21,767 bases of DNA. Origin: CAYYHA01 sp964471535 (lineage in GTDB: Bacteria > Myxococcota > Myxococcia > SLRQ01). The translations under genes and the position numbers were made by a program. The notes beneath the pieces are model-generated. The model was not told the DNA's origin. It searched no databases and worked only from the letters and a program-made list of their open reading frames with translations. Positions 1 through 10,050 of this stretch are shown in pieces. The stretch is from assembly GCA_964471535.1 (NCBI GenBank), contig CAYYHA010000051.1, positions 1-21,767 of the forward strand, read 5' to 3'. Position 1 is the first letter of the stretch. Each line of letters starts with the position of its first letter.

Positions 1-2251
<2,251 letters not shown>

Positions 2252-2257
2252 GGGGCT

Positions 2258-2263
2258 ACGATA
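2258..2263 (-). promoter_or_regulatory. Possible -10 element for the MopE-type gene (leaderless start)
   Basis: Read on the minus strand, TATCGT preceded by TG-C (an extended -10 look) ends six bases before the ATG at 2251. That would place transcription start at or next to the start codon, which also has no Shine-Dalgarno. I see no convincing -35 hexamer 16-18 bp upstream, so this is weak. Confidence 0.25.
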
Positions 2264-2383
2264 GCAAGTCGCACTGCGACCCTGCCACCGCTGGCTCCGT
2301 CCTGGCGGCGCCCACCTTCGGAGTCGCTGCCACCGTCGTGGGCCGTCCACGGCGCCACGCGCAGGTGAGGCGCTGGGAGTGGG

Positions 2384-2443
2384 GCGGCAGATCTGCTACC
2401 TAGCGGTCGATGCGCGCGCACCGACCGGGCCCAAATCTGCCGC
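2384..2443. promoter_or_regulatory. Palindrome and inverted repeat upstream of the mal-type operon (possible operator)
   Basis: A perfect 10-bp palindrome, gcagatctgc, lies at 2387-2396. The half gcggcagat (2384-2392) is repeated inverted and exact as atctgccgc at 2435-2443, just before the Shine-Dalgarno of the first gene. The arrangement gives three ATCTGC half-sites in 60 bp. It could be an operator for a sugar-responsive repressor, or a stem-loop in the 5' leader. The 203-bp gap 2252-2454 otherwise shows nothing I can name. Confidence 0.35.
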
Positions 2444-2454
2444 TCGGAGCATCC

Positions 2455-4665
2455 ATGCGCTGGGGCTGCTCTGCCCGACGGCTCCGCCTCGCGGTGCTCC
2501 TCGCAGTGGCCGCGGTCGCCCACCTCGCCGAAGCGCGGGAGGTGGTGCTCTGGCACAGCTACCGGGCGGCAGAGGCCGAGGCTCTGGCCGAGGTCGTGGA
2601 AGCCTTCGAGGCCCGCTACCCCACGATTCGGGTGCGCACCCTCGCCGTCCCCTACGACGCCTTTGCCAGCAAGCTGTCCACGGCCATTCCCCGCGGCAAC
2701 GGGCCCGACGTCTTCATCTTCGCCCACGAGCGCATCGGCGCCTGGGCGGAGAGCGGTGTGGTGGAGCCTTTGGACGAGGCGACGCTGCCCCTCGACCTCG
2801 GGGAGTTCCTGCCGCCCACCGTGGAGGCGCTGCGCTACGAGGGGCGGCTTTATGGGCTGCCCCTCTCCTTCAAGTCCGTCACCCTCTTCTACAACAAGGC
2901 CATCGTCCCCGCGCCGCCCAAGGACACCCAAGAGCTCATCCGTCTGGGCCGCGCCCTCTCCGACCCTGAGCGGGGCGAGTACGGGCTCGCCTACGAGGCG
3001 TCGAACTTCTACTTCCACGCCCCGTGGCTTTTTGGATTCGGAGGCCAGCTCTTCGACGCAGAGGGTCACCCGCAGCTCGACACGCCCGAGATACGCCGGA
3101 GCTTCGAGTTCGTACGCCGGCTGGTGCTCGAGGAGCGCATTGTGCCCCAGGAGGTGACCGGCGCCCTGGTCACCCGCCTCTTCAACGAGGGCCGAGCGGC
3201 GATGGTGGTGAGCGGCCCCTGGCTGGTGGGCGAGATCGATCCGAAGGTGGACTATGGGCTGGCGCTGCTCCCCGTGGTCAGCGAGACGGGACGCCGGGCG
3301 GCCCCCTTTCTCACCGTGGAGGCGGCCCTCCTGGCCAGGGGGGCCCGCGACCCCGAGGCGGCGCGTCTCCTGATGGCGCACCTCGCCACCGACGGTGCGG
3401 TGACGCGCGGCGTGGTTGGTCGCCAGACGGTCGCCTACGCCCCCGCCTACGAGGACCCCCGTCTCTCCAGCGACCCGGTGCTCACCGGCTTTCGCCGGCA
3501 GCTCGCCTACAGCGTCCCCATGGACAACCGGCCGGCGATGCAGGCGCTGTGGGAGCCGGGCAAGGGTGCGCTCGCCGCGGTGATGCGCGGCGTGCCGGTG
3601 GCGGACGCGCTGCGCCGGGCCCAGTCGCGGATCGAGGCGCTCGTGCGCCCCCCGGCACGTCCCGTGCCCGTGCTCCCCTATGTCCTCGTCATCGGCGCGC
3701 TGCTCCTTGCGGTGACCGCGCTATGGGTGCGCCGCGTGCTGCGGGAGAGCCAGGCCGAGGGGGGACTGTGGCGGCGTATGCGCCGCGCCGGGCCCGCTTA
3801 CGCCTACGTGGCGCCGGCGCTCCTAGGCCTTCTCTTCCTCGTCGTGGTGCCCTTCACCGTGGGCCTGGCCATCTCGCTCACCCGCCACGAGAACGGGACC
3901 TTCGTCTTCGTCGGCTTCGCGAACTTTGCGGACATCCTCTTCGGCCAGCGCTACGGGATCACCGATCCACTCAACTTCTACTTCACCCTCGGCGTGACCG
4001 CGCTGTGGACCGCTGCCAACGTCACGCTCCACGTGAGTCTTGGGCTGGCTCTCGCGCTGCTGCTCCGCGCTCCCTGGCTGAAGCTGAAGGGCGTCTACCG
4101 GGCGCTGCTCATCGTGCCCTGGGCGGTGCCCAACTACATCACCGCGCTCATCTGGAAGGGCATGTTCCACAAACAGTTCGGCGCCATCAACGAGGTGCTG
4201 GGCCTCTTCGGGATCGAGCCCGTCGGGTGGTTCTCCCACTTCTGGACGGCGCTGACCGCGAACGTGGTGACCAACACCTGGCTGGGCTTTCCCTTCATGA
4301 TGGTCGTCGCCCTCGGGGCGCTGCAGTCGATTCCGAAGGAACTCTATGAGGCCGCCGAGGTCGACGGCGCCTCCGCCTGGCAGCGCTTCCGCCACGTCAC
4401 CTTGCCCCTCTTGGGTCCGGCGATGCTGCCGGCGGTGCTGCTCGGAACCATCTGGACCTTCAACATGTTCAATGTCGTCTACCTGGTGAGCGGAGGGGAG
4501 CCGGACGGCTCCACCGACATCCTCATCTCCGAGGCCTACCGCTGGGCCTTCCAGCGGCAGGAGCAGTATGGCTATGCGGCAGCCTACGCCACGCTCATCT
4601 TCTTCATCCTTCTCGGCTACACCCTCTTGACCCGCCGCTTCGGAGGACAAGGGCAGATCGAATGA
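2455..4665 (+). CDS. MalE-MalF fusion: maltose-type solute-binding protein joined to ABC permease
   Basis: One 736-residue chain carries a binding protein and a membrane permease for an ABC importer, probably of maltose/maltodextrin or a related oligosaccharide. Residues 1-27 form a signal segment and 28-398 the family 1 binding protein. The latter has MalE-like landmarks: GPDVFIFAHERIG at 83-95, GPWLVGEID at 254-262 and PAMQALWEPGK at 360-370. A helix at 406-424 leads into the permease, with helices from 449 and the EAA coupling loop at 631-650 (YEAAEVDGAS). The large periplasmic MalF P2 loop of enterobacteria is absent. I chose ATG 2455 because cggag lies about 6 bases upstream and a normal signal peptide results; ATG 2410 lacks both. 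The stop overlaps the next start (ATGA). Confidence 0.93.
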   Translation: MRWGCSARRLRLAVLLAVAAVAHLAEAREVVLWHSYRAAEAEALAEVVEAFEARYPTIRVRTLAVPYDAFASKLSTAIPRGNGPDVFIFAHERIGAWAESGVVEPLDEATLPLDLGEFLPPTVEALRYEGRLYGLPLSFKSVTLFYNKAIVPAPPKDTQELIRLGRALSDPERGEYGLAYEASNFYFHAPWLFGFGGQLFDAEGHPQLDTPEIRRSFEFVRRLVLEERIVPQEVTGALVTRLFNEGRAAMVVSGPWLVGEIDPKVDYGLALLPVVSETGRRAAPFLTVEAALLARGARDPEAARLLMAHLATDGAVTRGVVGRQTVAYAPAYEDPRLSSDPVLTGFRRQLAYSVPMDNRPAMQALWEPGKGALAAVMRGVPVADALRRAQSRIEALVRPPARPVPVLPYVLVIGALLLAVTALWVRRVLRESQAEGGLWRRMRRAGPAYAYVAPALLGLLFLVVVPFTVGLAISLTRHENGTFVFVGFANFADILFGQRYGITDPLNFYFTLGVTALWTAANVTLHVSLGLALALLLRAPWLKLKGVYRALLIVPWAVPNYITALIWKGMFHKQFGAINEVLGLFGIEPVGWFSHFWTALTANVVTNTWLGFPFMMVVALGALQSIPKELYEAAEVDGASAWQRFRHVTLPLLGPAMLPAVLLGTIWTFNMFNVVYLVSGGEPDGSTDILISEAYRWAFQRQEQYGYAAAYATLIFFILLGYTLLTRRFGGQGQIE

Positions 4666-5513
4666 AGCGACGCACCACAGCGGCAAAGGCGCTCCTACTC
4701 CACGGGACCATCTGGGTCGCCATCGCGCTCACGCTCTACCCGGTGCTCTGGGTGGTGAAGATGTCGCTGTCGAAGTCCCAGGCCTTCGGGCTCTCGGCGT
4801 CCCTTCTGCCGGATGAGGTCACGCTGTCCAACTACGTGGACTTCCTCACCGCCACCGATTCGGAGGGCCACTGGCTCTTCGGCTGGCAGCTCCTGAACTC
4901 GGTCGTGGTCTCGGCGGGGACCACCCTCCTCGGCATCTTCCTCTCGTGCACTGCCGCCTATGCCTTCTCCCGCTTTCGCTTTCCTGGGCGGCGCACTGGG
5001 CTCCTCGTCTTTCTCGTGACGCAGATGTTTCCCGGCGTGATGATGGCCATTCCCGTCTACATCCTCCTCGATGCGCTCGGCCTGTTGGAGAACCTCTTCG
5101 GTCTGGTGCTCGTCTACTCGATCACCGCCATCCCCTTCTGCGTCTTCATGCTGAAGGGCTACTTCGACACCATTCCCCGGGAGCTGGAGGAGGCGGCGAT
5201 CATGGACGGTGCGAGTCAGTTCACCCTCTTCTGGCGCATCGTGCTCCCCCTGGCCCGGCCGGCGATCGCAGTCACCGCGCTCTTCTCCTTCATGACCGCC
5301 TGGAACGAGTTCATCCTTGCGGCGACCTTCATGAGCGAGGAGATCCACTTCACCCTGCCCGTGGCGCTGCAGCGCTACGTGGGGGACTACAGCACCGAGT
5401 GGGGCCGCTTCGCGGCCGGCGCCCTGTTGGTCTCCTTGCCCGTGGTCGTGCTCTTCTTCGCCTTGCAACGTTACCTGGTCGGCGGCCTGACCGCCGGGAG
5501 TGTGAAGGGATGA
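4662..5513 (+). CDS. malG: MalG-like ABC sugar permease
   Basis: This 283-residue inner-membrane permease is the partner of the upstream MalF domain. It shows about six hydrophobic segments, at roughly 10-32, 78-100, 112-136, 142-165, 200-222 and 252-272. The EAA loop that docks the ATPase is at 176-195 (EEAAIMDGAS then WRIVLPLARP), and the tail ends GLTAGSVKG, a MalG hallmark. It overlaps the fusion gene by 4 bp, so the two are translationally coupled. No gene for the ATPase subunit (MalK/MsmK type) lies in the window, so a shared ATPase encoded elsewhere must power the transporter. The substrate is inferred from family similarity only. Confidence 0.93.
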   Translation: MKRRTTAAKALLLHGTIWVAIALTLYPVLWVVKMSLSKSQAFGLSASLLPDEVTLSNYVDFLTATDSEGHWLFGWQLLNSVVVSAGTTLLGIFLSCTAAYAFSRFRFPGRRTGLLVFLVTQMFPGVMMAIPVYILLDALGLLENLFGLVLVYSITAIPFCVFMLKGYFDTIPRELEEAAIMDGASQFTLFWRIVLPLARPAIAVTALFSFMTAWNEFILAATFMSEEIHFTLPVALQRYVGDYSTEWGRFAAGALLVSLPVVVLFFALQRYLVGGLTAGSVKG

Positions 5514-5596
5514 TGCATTCGATCGGTGACGACGGGGGCCGCCGCGGGGTGCGCGGCGTCGCTGCCGCCTCTTCCGAACCCGACCGAGGTTGCGCC

Positions 5597-6931
5597 GTGG
5601 GTGTCGCCGGCGGCAGGGCGTCCGCGCGCTGCGCCCCCACGGTGCCGGCGTTGCCTCCCGGAGCGATCCGGCTGCTCTGCCTCGCCCTGCTCGCCGGAGG
5701 CGCGCTGCTCGCCTGTCCCGGTCCGTCGCCGACACGCCTCGACGGCGGCGCCCCCGACGGCGCGGGGGGTGACGCCGGGGGGGGCGGTCGCGACGGCGGC
5801 AGAGATGGCGGCGGCACCGATGGCGGCGGCGACGGAGGCGGGGCGCCCCGGCGCCTCGACGCCCTCGATCCGGTGCGCGGCACCGCCGACGGGGGCTACG
5901 GCGTCGAACTCTTCGGCGCCGGCTTCGAGGAGGGGATGCAGGTCCTATTCGGCCAGGCCGACTGCGAGGCACTGCAGATTCTCTCCGACGCACGCGCCTC
6001 CTGCCGCGTACCGCCGGGGTCGCCGGGCCGCGTCGACGTCCGGGCTCTCTGGCGCGACGGCTTCGAGTCCCGGCTAGAAGCGGCCTTCGAGTACCTCGCG
6101 CCCGGCACCATTTCGGTGGGCTACGGCCGCCTCCTTTCGCCAAACACGGATGGGATGGTGGCACCGGGCGGGTCGGTGGAGGTCCTCGCCGAGGTCTACG
6201 CCGAGGGCGTGACGCCGGGGCCGGGGCAGGGCGCCGGCCTCTCGCTGCAGGCGGCCGTGGGACCCGAGACCGCCGATCCGGCGACGGAGCCCGAGCGCTT
6301 CGCCTGGGAAGGGCTGGCCTACGCCGGCGACCGAGACGGCCTCGTCCCCGGCGATCTGGCCAACGACGCCTACGCAGCGGTGCTCACCGCTCCCACCACG
6401 CCGGGCCGGTATCGACTCGCGGCCCGGGTGCTTCCAGACGCCGGCGATCCCGTCAACCTCGACCCGACGGGGACCGACGACGGCTTCGACCCCGCCACGC
6501 TCCCCATCATCCTGGTGGAAGAGCCACCCCCCAACCTGCCCGACTGGTGCAACACGCAGTGGCCGCCCAGCATCGACTTCGGAAGCACCGCCGGGCCGGT
6601 GACCGTCTACGGTCAGGTCTACGAGCCTGGCCTCACCGATTCGGGTGGCGATCCTTCCGCCCTCGTGGCCGAGCTCGGCTACGGTCCCGACGGCAGTGAT
6701 CCCGCGGCCGACCCGGGGGTCTGGACCTGGACGCCAGGCGCCTACAACGCAAGCTGCAGCTGTGGGAACAACTACGAGTACATGGCGGATCTGTCGATTG
6801 CCAGTTCGGGTCGCTACGACTATGCCTGGCGCTTCAGTCTCGACGGGGGCGCCCACTACGTCTACTGCGACACGACGGGTCTCGCAGACGGCTACGACCC
6901 CGCCGACGCGGGGGATGCGGTGGTGCCATGA
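5597..6931 (+). CDS. TIG-domain lipoprotein with two related beta-sandwich-like modules
   Basis: This 444-residue secreted lipoprotein has a hydrophobic segment at 23-39 ending in LLAC, giving lipidated Cys40. A Gly/Asp-rich linker follows at about 48-85, then an IPT/TIG-like domain at 86-167. Two modules follow, at about 171-307 and 316-443. Both contain a VYxxGxT stretch, a GxGP-type turn, an NDAY or NNYEY stretch and a GRYxxAxR stretch. Modules of this kind occur, as I recall, beside myxobacterial and other bacterial glycan enzymes. Lying directly behind the sugar permeases, it may bind the same glycan at the cell surface (inference). GTG 5597 has gagg 7 bases upstream. ATG 5510 overlaps the malG stop but would put about 50 extra residues before the signal; GTG 5642 is a third option. 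Confidence 0.8.
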   Translation: MGVAGGRASARCAPTVPALPPGAIRLLCLALLAGGALLACPGPSPTRLDGGAPDGAGGDAGGGGRDGGRDGGGTDGGGDGGGAPRRLDALDPVRGTADGGYGVELFGAGFEEGMQVLFGQADCEALQILSDARASCRVPPGSPGRVDVRALWRDGFESRLEAAFEYLAPGTISVGYGRLLSPNTDGMVAPGGSVEVLAEVYAEGVTPGPGQGAGLSLQAAVGPETADPATEPERFAWEGLAYAGDRDGLVPGDLANDAYAAVLTAPTTPGRYRLAARVLPDAGDPVNLDPTGTDDGFDPATLPIILVEEPPPNLPDWCNTQWPPSIDFGSTAGPVTVYGQVYEPGLTDSGGDPSALVAELGYGPDGSDPAADPGVWTWTPGAYNASCSCGNNYEYMADLSIASSGRYDYAWRFSLDGGAHYVYCDTTGLADGYDPADAGDAVVP

Positions 6932-6947
6932 GCGGGGAGGGAGACCG

Positions 6948-7244
6948 GTGAGCGGCGAGCACGAGGCGCGACAGAGGAAGATTCCCGCGCCGCTGCGCGA
7001 GGCCTACGCGCAGGCCTGCAACGAGGAAGGCCAGCCCTTCGCCGACTTCGTCGAGGCGGTGCGGGCACGCTTCGACCCCGAGGATCTCCTCGCGCTCATC
7101 GACGAGGTCGAGGAGACGGTGCTGTCCAACATGGTGCTCATGGCCGAGGCGAACCCGGGGCTCGAGGCCGTTGCCCACGCCCGAGCCGAGGGCATCCGGA
7201 GCGAGATGGAGGCGCTTCGGGCGCGGCTGAGGGAAGGCCGGTGA
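6948..7244 (+). CDS. Small helical protein of unknown function
   Basis: This 98-residue protein starts at GTG 6948 behind a strong Shine-Dalgarno (ggagg, 7 bases upstream). It is charged, soluble-looking and almost entirely helical. It has no signal peptide, no membrane segment and a single Cys. Residues about 72-98 (rich in E, R, A and L) could form a coiled coil, and residues 31-65 form an acidic helical stretch. It lies 16 bp after the lipoprotein gene and overlaps the hydrolase gene by 4 bp (GTGA), so it belongs to the same transcription unit. I do not recognise a family; a small adaptor or dimerising protein is possible but not shown. Confidence 0.75.
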   Translation: MSGEHEARQRKIPAPLREAYAQACNEEGQPFADFVEAVRARFDPEDLLALIDEVEETVLSNMVLMAEANPGLEAVAHARAEGIRSEMEALRARLREGR

Positions 7245-8152
7245 GGCTTCGCAGTGCGGCGGTGGGCGGGATTGCGCTCGCCTGGCGGGAGTGGCACTTG
7301 GGCGGCTCCGAAGCGCTCGTGCTGCTCCATGGCTTCCTCGATCAGGCGGCCTCCTTCCGCCCGTTGGTCGATGCGCTCGCGGCACGTGGCCTTCGCCGTC
7401 GCGTCTTCGCCCTCGACTTTCGCGGGCACGGCCGCAGCGGCTGGAACGGGCCCGCGCAGAGCTACCACTTCCCCGAGTACGTCGGCGATCTCGACGGCTG
7501 GCTCGAACACCTCGAGCGCGAGGGGGCCGCAGACGGGCCCATCGATCTCCTGGGCCATTCGATGGGAGGGACCGTCGCCTGCTACTACGCCGGCACCTGG
7601 CCCGAGCGTGTCCGGCGCCTGATCCTCGTCGAGGGACTCGGACCCCCGAGCCTCCCCTTCGAGGAGGGACCCGAGCGCCTCCGCGTGTGGCGCGAGGGGG
7701 TGCGCCGCTACCGCGGGCGGGGCCATCGCGTCTACCCCGATATCGCTGCGGCGGCGGCGCGGCTCCGCGAGGGAAATCCCCGGCTCGGGGAGGCGCTCGC
7801 CCTCGAGCTTGCCTCGGAGGGGACGCGACCGGTCGAGGGGGGCGTCGTCTGGCGCTTCGACCCGCGGCACAAGGTGCGCTCGGCGGTGCCCTTCCACGAG
7901 GCGCGCCTCCTCCCCTTTCTCGAGCGCATCACCGCGCCAGTGCTCTCTGTCGAGGGAAGTGAGTCTGGGAAGGTGCCCGAGTGGGAGATGCGCCGCCGCC
8001 GGATTCCACGCTGCACCCGGCGGACCGTCGAGGGCGCAGGACACATGGTGCACCACGACGCCCCTGAGGCGCTCGCGGCCGTGGTGACCGAGTTCCTCGG
8101 TGGCGCGGCGCCAGGGGCAGCGGAGGATCCCCCCGGATCCAAAGAGCTGTGA
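7241..8152 (+). CDS. Alpha/beta-hydrolase fold enzyme
   Basis: This 303-residue cytoplasmic serine hydrolase is probably an esterase or lipase-like enzyme; the substrate is unknown. The oxyanion motif LLHGF is at 28-32, DFRGHGRS at 59-66 marks the strand and turn after it, and the nucleophile elbow GHSMGG at 105-110 makes Ser107 the nucleophile. The catalytic His is probably His268 in GAGHMVHHDAPE. The acid is less clear, with Glu238 or Glu241 after strand VLSVEG as candidates in place of the usual Asp. The GTG start overlaps the previous stop and is preceded by agggaagg. The gene ends 13 bp before a convergent gene. Confidence 0.9.
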   Translation: MRLRSAAVGGIALAWREWHLGGSEALVLLHGFLDQAASFRPLVDALAARGLRRRVFALDFRGHGRSGWNGPAQSYHFPEYVGDLDGWLEHLEREGAADGPIDLLGHSMGGTVACYYAGTWPERVRRLILVEGLGPPSLPFEEGPERLRVWREGVRRYRGRGHRVYPDIAAAAARLREGNPRLGEALALELASEGTRPVEGGVVWRFDPRHKVRSAVPFHEARLLPFLERITAPVLSVEGSESGKVPEWEMRRRRIPRCTRRTVEGAGHMVHHDAPEALAAVVTEFLGGAAPGAAEDPPGSKEL

Positions 8153-8159
8153 GGCCGCA

Positions 8160-8178
8160 CGCCGCTCAGTAGGCGGCG
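8160..8178. terminator. Possible bidirectional terminator hairpin
   Basis: cgccgc at 8160-8165 pairs perfectly with gcggcg at 8173-8178 around a 7-base loop. It lies between the convergent hydrolase and membrane-protein genes and covers the stop codon of the latter. There is no T-tract on either side, so this rests on position and stem alone. Confidence 0.3.
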
Positions 8179-9077
8179 GACCCTCGATCGTCCACCGACG
8201 GCGGGGGCGGCTCCTCGGGCCGGAAGCGCACCGCCCGGAGGAGCGCGAGGACGAGTACGGCGACGAAACCGACTCCCAGCCAGCGCATCACACGCCCGAC
8301 GAACTCCGCCTTCGTGGAGAGGCCGAAGCGCTCGTCGGCGGACATCGGCAGGGTGGCGGTGCGCGGGTTGCCGTAGCGCGAGCGCGCGGCGAGCGCCGCA
8401 TGGCGCCGTTGCAGCTCGAGGGGGATCCGTTCGCCCCGCTCCTCGAGCCGCCACTTGATGCTCTCGAGGCGCGCGTGGGCCGTCTGAAGGTTGGGGTCGA
8501 GGGTCAGTGCCTCGAGGTAGTGCTCCGCCGCTTCGAGGAGTGCCGGCGTCGTGGCGCTATGCCCCTGGTCCTCGCCCATCACGGCCTCTCCCGCGGCGAG
8601 GGCACGCGCGATACGAGCGGGCTCGCTCTCGAAGGCAGCCCAGTACCAGACGCCGGTGGCGAGCGCCAGGTAGACCACGACGACGAAGAGCATCTCCCAG
8701 GGCATGCGCAGGCGCCGCCTTCTGCCACTCGCGTCGCGGGGTCCGCCCCGCCGCGCTCCGGCTGCGCCAGCGCCCTGCCGCCGAGGGGCGGCGCGGCGGG
8801 GCGTCTCCGGCGAGGGGCGCGCCGGCGCTGCGGCTCGGTCCTCGCCTACCTCGGCCTCGGGCAGGTACGCGGGAGCCTGAGGATCGGTGGGAGGCCCGTC
8901 GACCAAGGGGAAGGAAAGGGAAGGATCGGTGTCCACCACCCCCGCTTCCGGCGCCGGCTCGGGGAAGGCGGGGACCGCGAGCTCGGTGGGCGGTTCGAGG
9001 CCGGGGTCCGTGTCGGGCACGGGTACCGAAGCGCTCGGGTCGGTGACCGGCTCGTACTCGTCGTCCCTGCGGCTCAT
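8166..9077 (-). CDS. Two-helix membrane protein with disordered N-terminus and TPR-like segment
   Basis: This 303-residue protein starts with about 125 residues rich in Pro, Asp, Glu and Ala and likely disordered, ending in an Arg cluster (120-124). A membrane helix follows at about 127-148. Residues 150-262 lie between the helices and include a helical pair resembling one TPR hairpin (LLEAAEHYLEALTLDP at 180-195). A second membrane helix spans about 266-284, and the tail is Pro-rich. The Arg cluster before helix 1 suggests the N- and C-termini are cytoplasmic with the middle in the periplasm. It follows the LD-carboxypeptidase by 12 bp, so co-transcription is likely. I recognise no named family. 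Confidence 0.8.
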   Translation of the reverse strand: MSRRDDEYEPVTDPSASVPVPDTDPGLEPPTELAVPAFPEPAPEAGVVDTDPSLSFPLVDGPPTDPQAPAYLPEAEVGEDRAAAPARPSPETPRRAAPRRQGAGAAGARRGGPRDASGRRRRLRMPWEMLFVVVVYLALATGVWYWAAFESEPARIARALAAGEAVMGEDQGHSATTPALLEAAEHYLEALTLDPNLQTAHARLESIKWRLEERGERIPLELQRRHAALAARSRYGNPRTATLPMSADERFGLSTKAEFVGRVMRWLGVGFVAVLVLALLRAVRFRPEEPPPPSVDDRGSAAY

Positions 9078-9089
9078 CGTTCTAGCTTT

Positions 9090-9998
9090 CTAACTTTGCG
9101 TTGCCGGGCCTTCGAAATCCAGGCGTCCCAAGGAGGCGTCGAGGCGGCAACCGAGGCCGAGCGGCAGGGCGAGGTTGACCTCGCCGTGGCCGGCGGGAAA
9201 GCCCATGGCGCAGGGGACCTGCCACTCGGCGAGGCACTCGGCCACCACCGTCTCCGCGTCGTAGTCGGCGTTCGGTGCCTCGCAGGCGGTGAGCTGCCCC
9301 ACCAAGACGCCCGCGACCCGCTCGGCGACCCCTGCGAGCCGCAGGTGGGTGAGCATGCGGTCCAGGCGGTAGGGCCGCTCGCCGACGTCCTCCAGGAAGA
9401 GCACCGCGCCATCGAGGGGGGGCAGGTAGGGTGTGCCCACGAGGCGGCTGAACACCGAGAGGTTCCCGCCGACGAGAGGGCCCTCGGCCACGCCGGGCGT
9501 GACCGTGCGCACCGGTTCCCACAGGAGGGGGCCCGGGGCGAGGCCCTCGGCGAGGCGGCGCAGGCGGTCGAGCGATTCGTCGGGCTCCTCGCCGAGGCGA
9601 CAGACCATGGGGCCGTGGAGGGTGACCAGGCCGGCCCGGTTGAGCATGGCGTGGAGGGCGGTCAGATCGGAAAAGCCACAGAAGAGCTTCGGCCGGCGCA
9701 GCATCCCGTCGAGGCGGAGTCGCGGCAGGAGCCGCATCGCCCCGTATCCTCCCCGCACCGCGAGGATCGCGGCACAGCTCGGATCGTCGAGGGCGCGCTG
9801 CAGCTCGCCGAGGCGCCGTGCATCGCTGCCGGCGAGGTAGCGGTGCGTGTCGAAAAGGTCCGGCTCCCACACCGGCTCGACGCCGTAGCGGCGGAGCACC
9901 TCGACCCCTCGTTCGAAGCGGTCTCGGGGGAAGGGCCCCGAGGGGGCGACCAGGCGCACCCGGTCGCCGGGACCGAGGGCAGGGGCGCGGCGCATCAT
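9090..9998 (-). CDS. ldcA: LD-carboxypeptidase (murein tetrapeptide carboxypeptidase, S66 family)
   Basis: This family removes the terminal D-Ala from murein tetrapeptides, giving the tripeptide used in cell-wall recycling. The 302-residue chain has the normal length and a complete S66 triad: Ser110 in GFSDLT (after the strand LFC), Glu203 in FLEDVGERPYR and His271 in GFPAGHGE. AVRGGYGAMRLL at 80-91 is another family signature. There is no signal peptide, so it acts in the cytoplasm. Two adjacent ATGs exist (9998 and 9995); ggag sits 2 bases before the first and 5 before the second, so 9995 may be the used start. An in-frame ATG at 10115 would run into the divergent mpl gene and is unlikely. 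Confidence 0.93.
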   Translation of the reverse strand: MMRRAPALGPGDRVRLVAPSGPFPRDRFERGVEVLRRYGVEPVWEPDLFDTHRYLAGSDARRLGELQRALDDPSCAAILAVRGGYGAMRLLPRLRLDGMLRRPKLFCGFSDLTALHAMLNRAGLVTLHGPMVCRLGEEPDESLDRLRRLAEGLAPGPLLWEPVRTVTPGVAEGPLVGGNLSVFSRLVGTPYLPPLDGAVLFLEDVGERPYRLDRMLTHLRLAGVAERVAGVLVGQLTACEAPNADYDAETVVAECLAEWQVPCAMGFPAGHGEVNLALPLGLGCRLDASLGRLDFEGPATQS

Positions 9999-10050
9999 CG
10001 CTCCCGAGGCTACTGGAGCCTCGCGCCGGGAGCCAGTACCGTCAGCGCCC

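Noticed and set aside
8125..8140. ggatcc-cccc-ggatcc inverted repeat as a terminator
   Set aside because: It lies inside the coding end of the hydrolase gene and lacks a T-tract. The stem just downstream at 8160-8178 is better placed.
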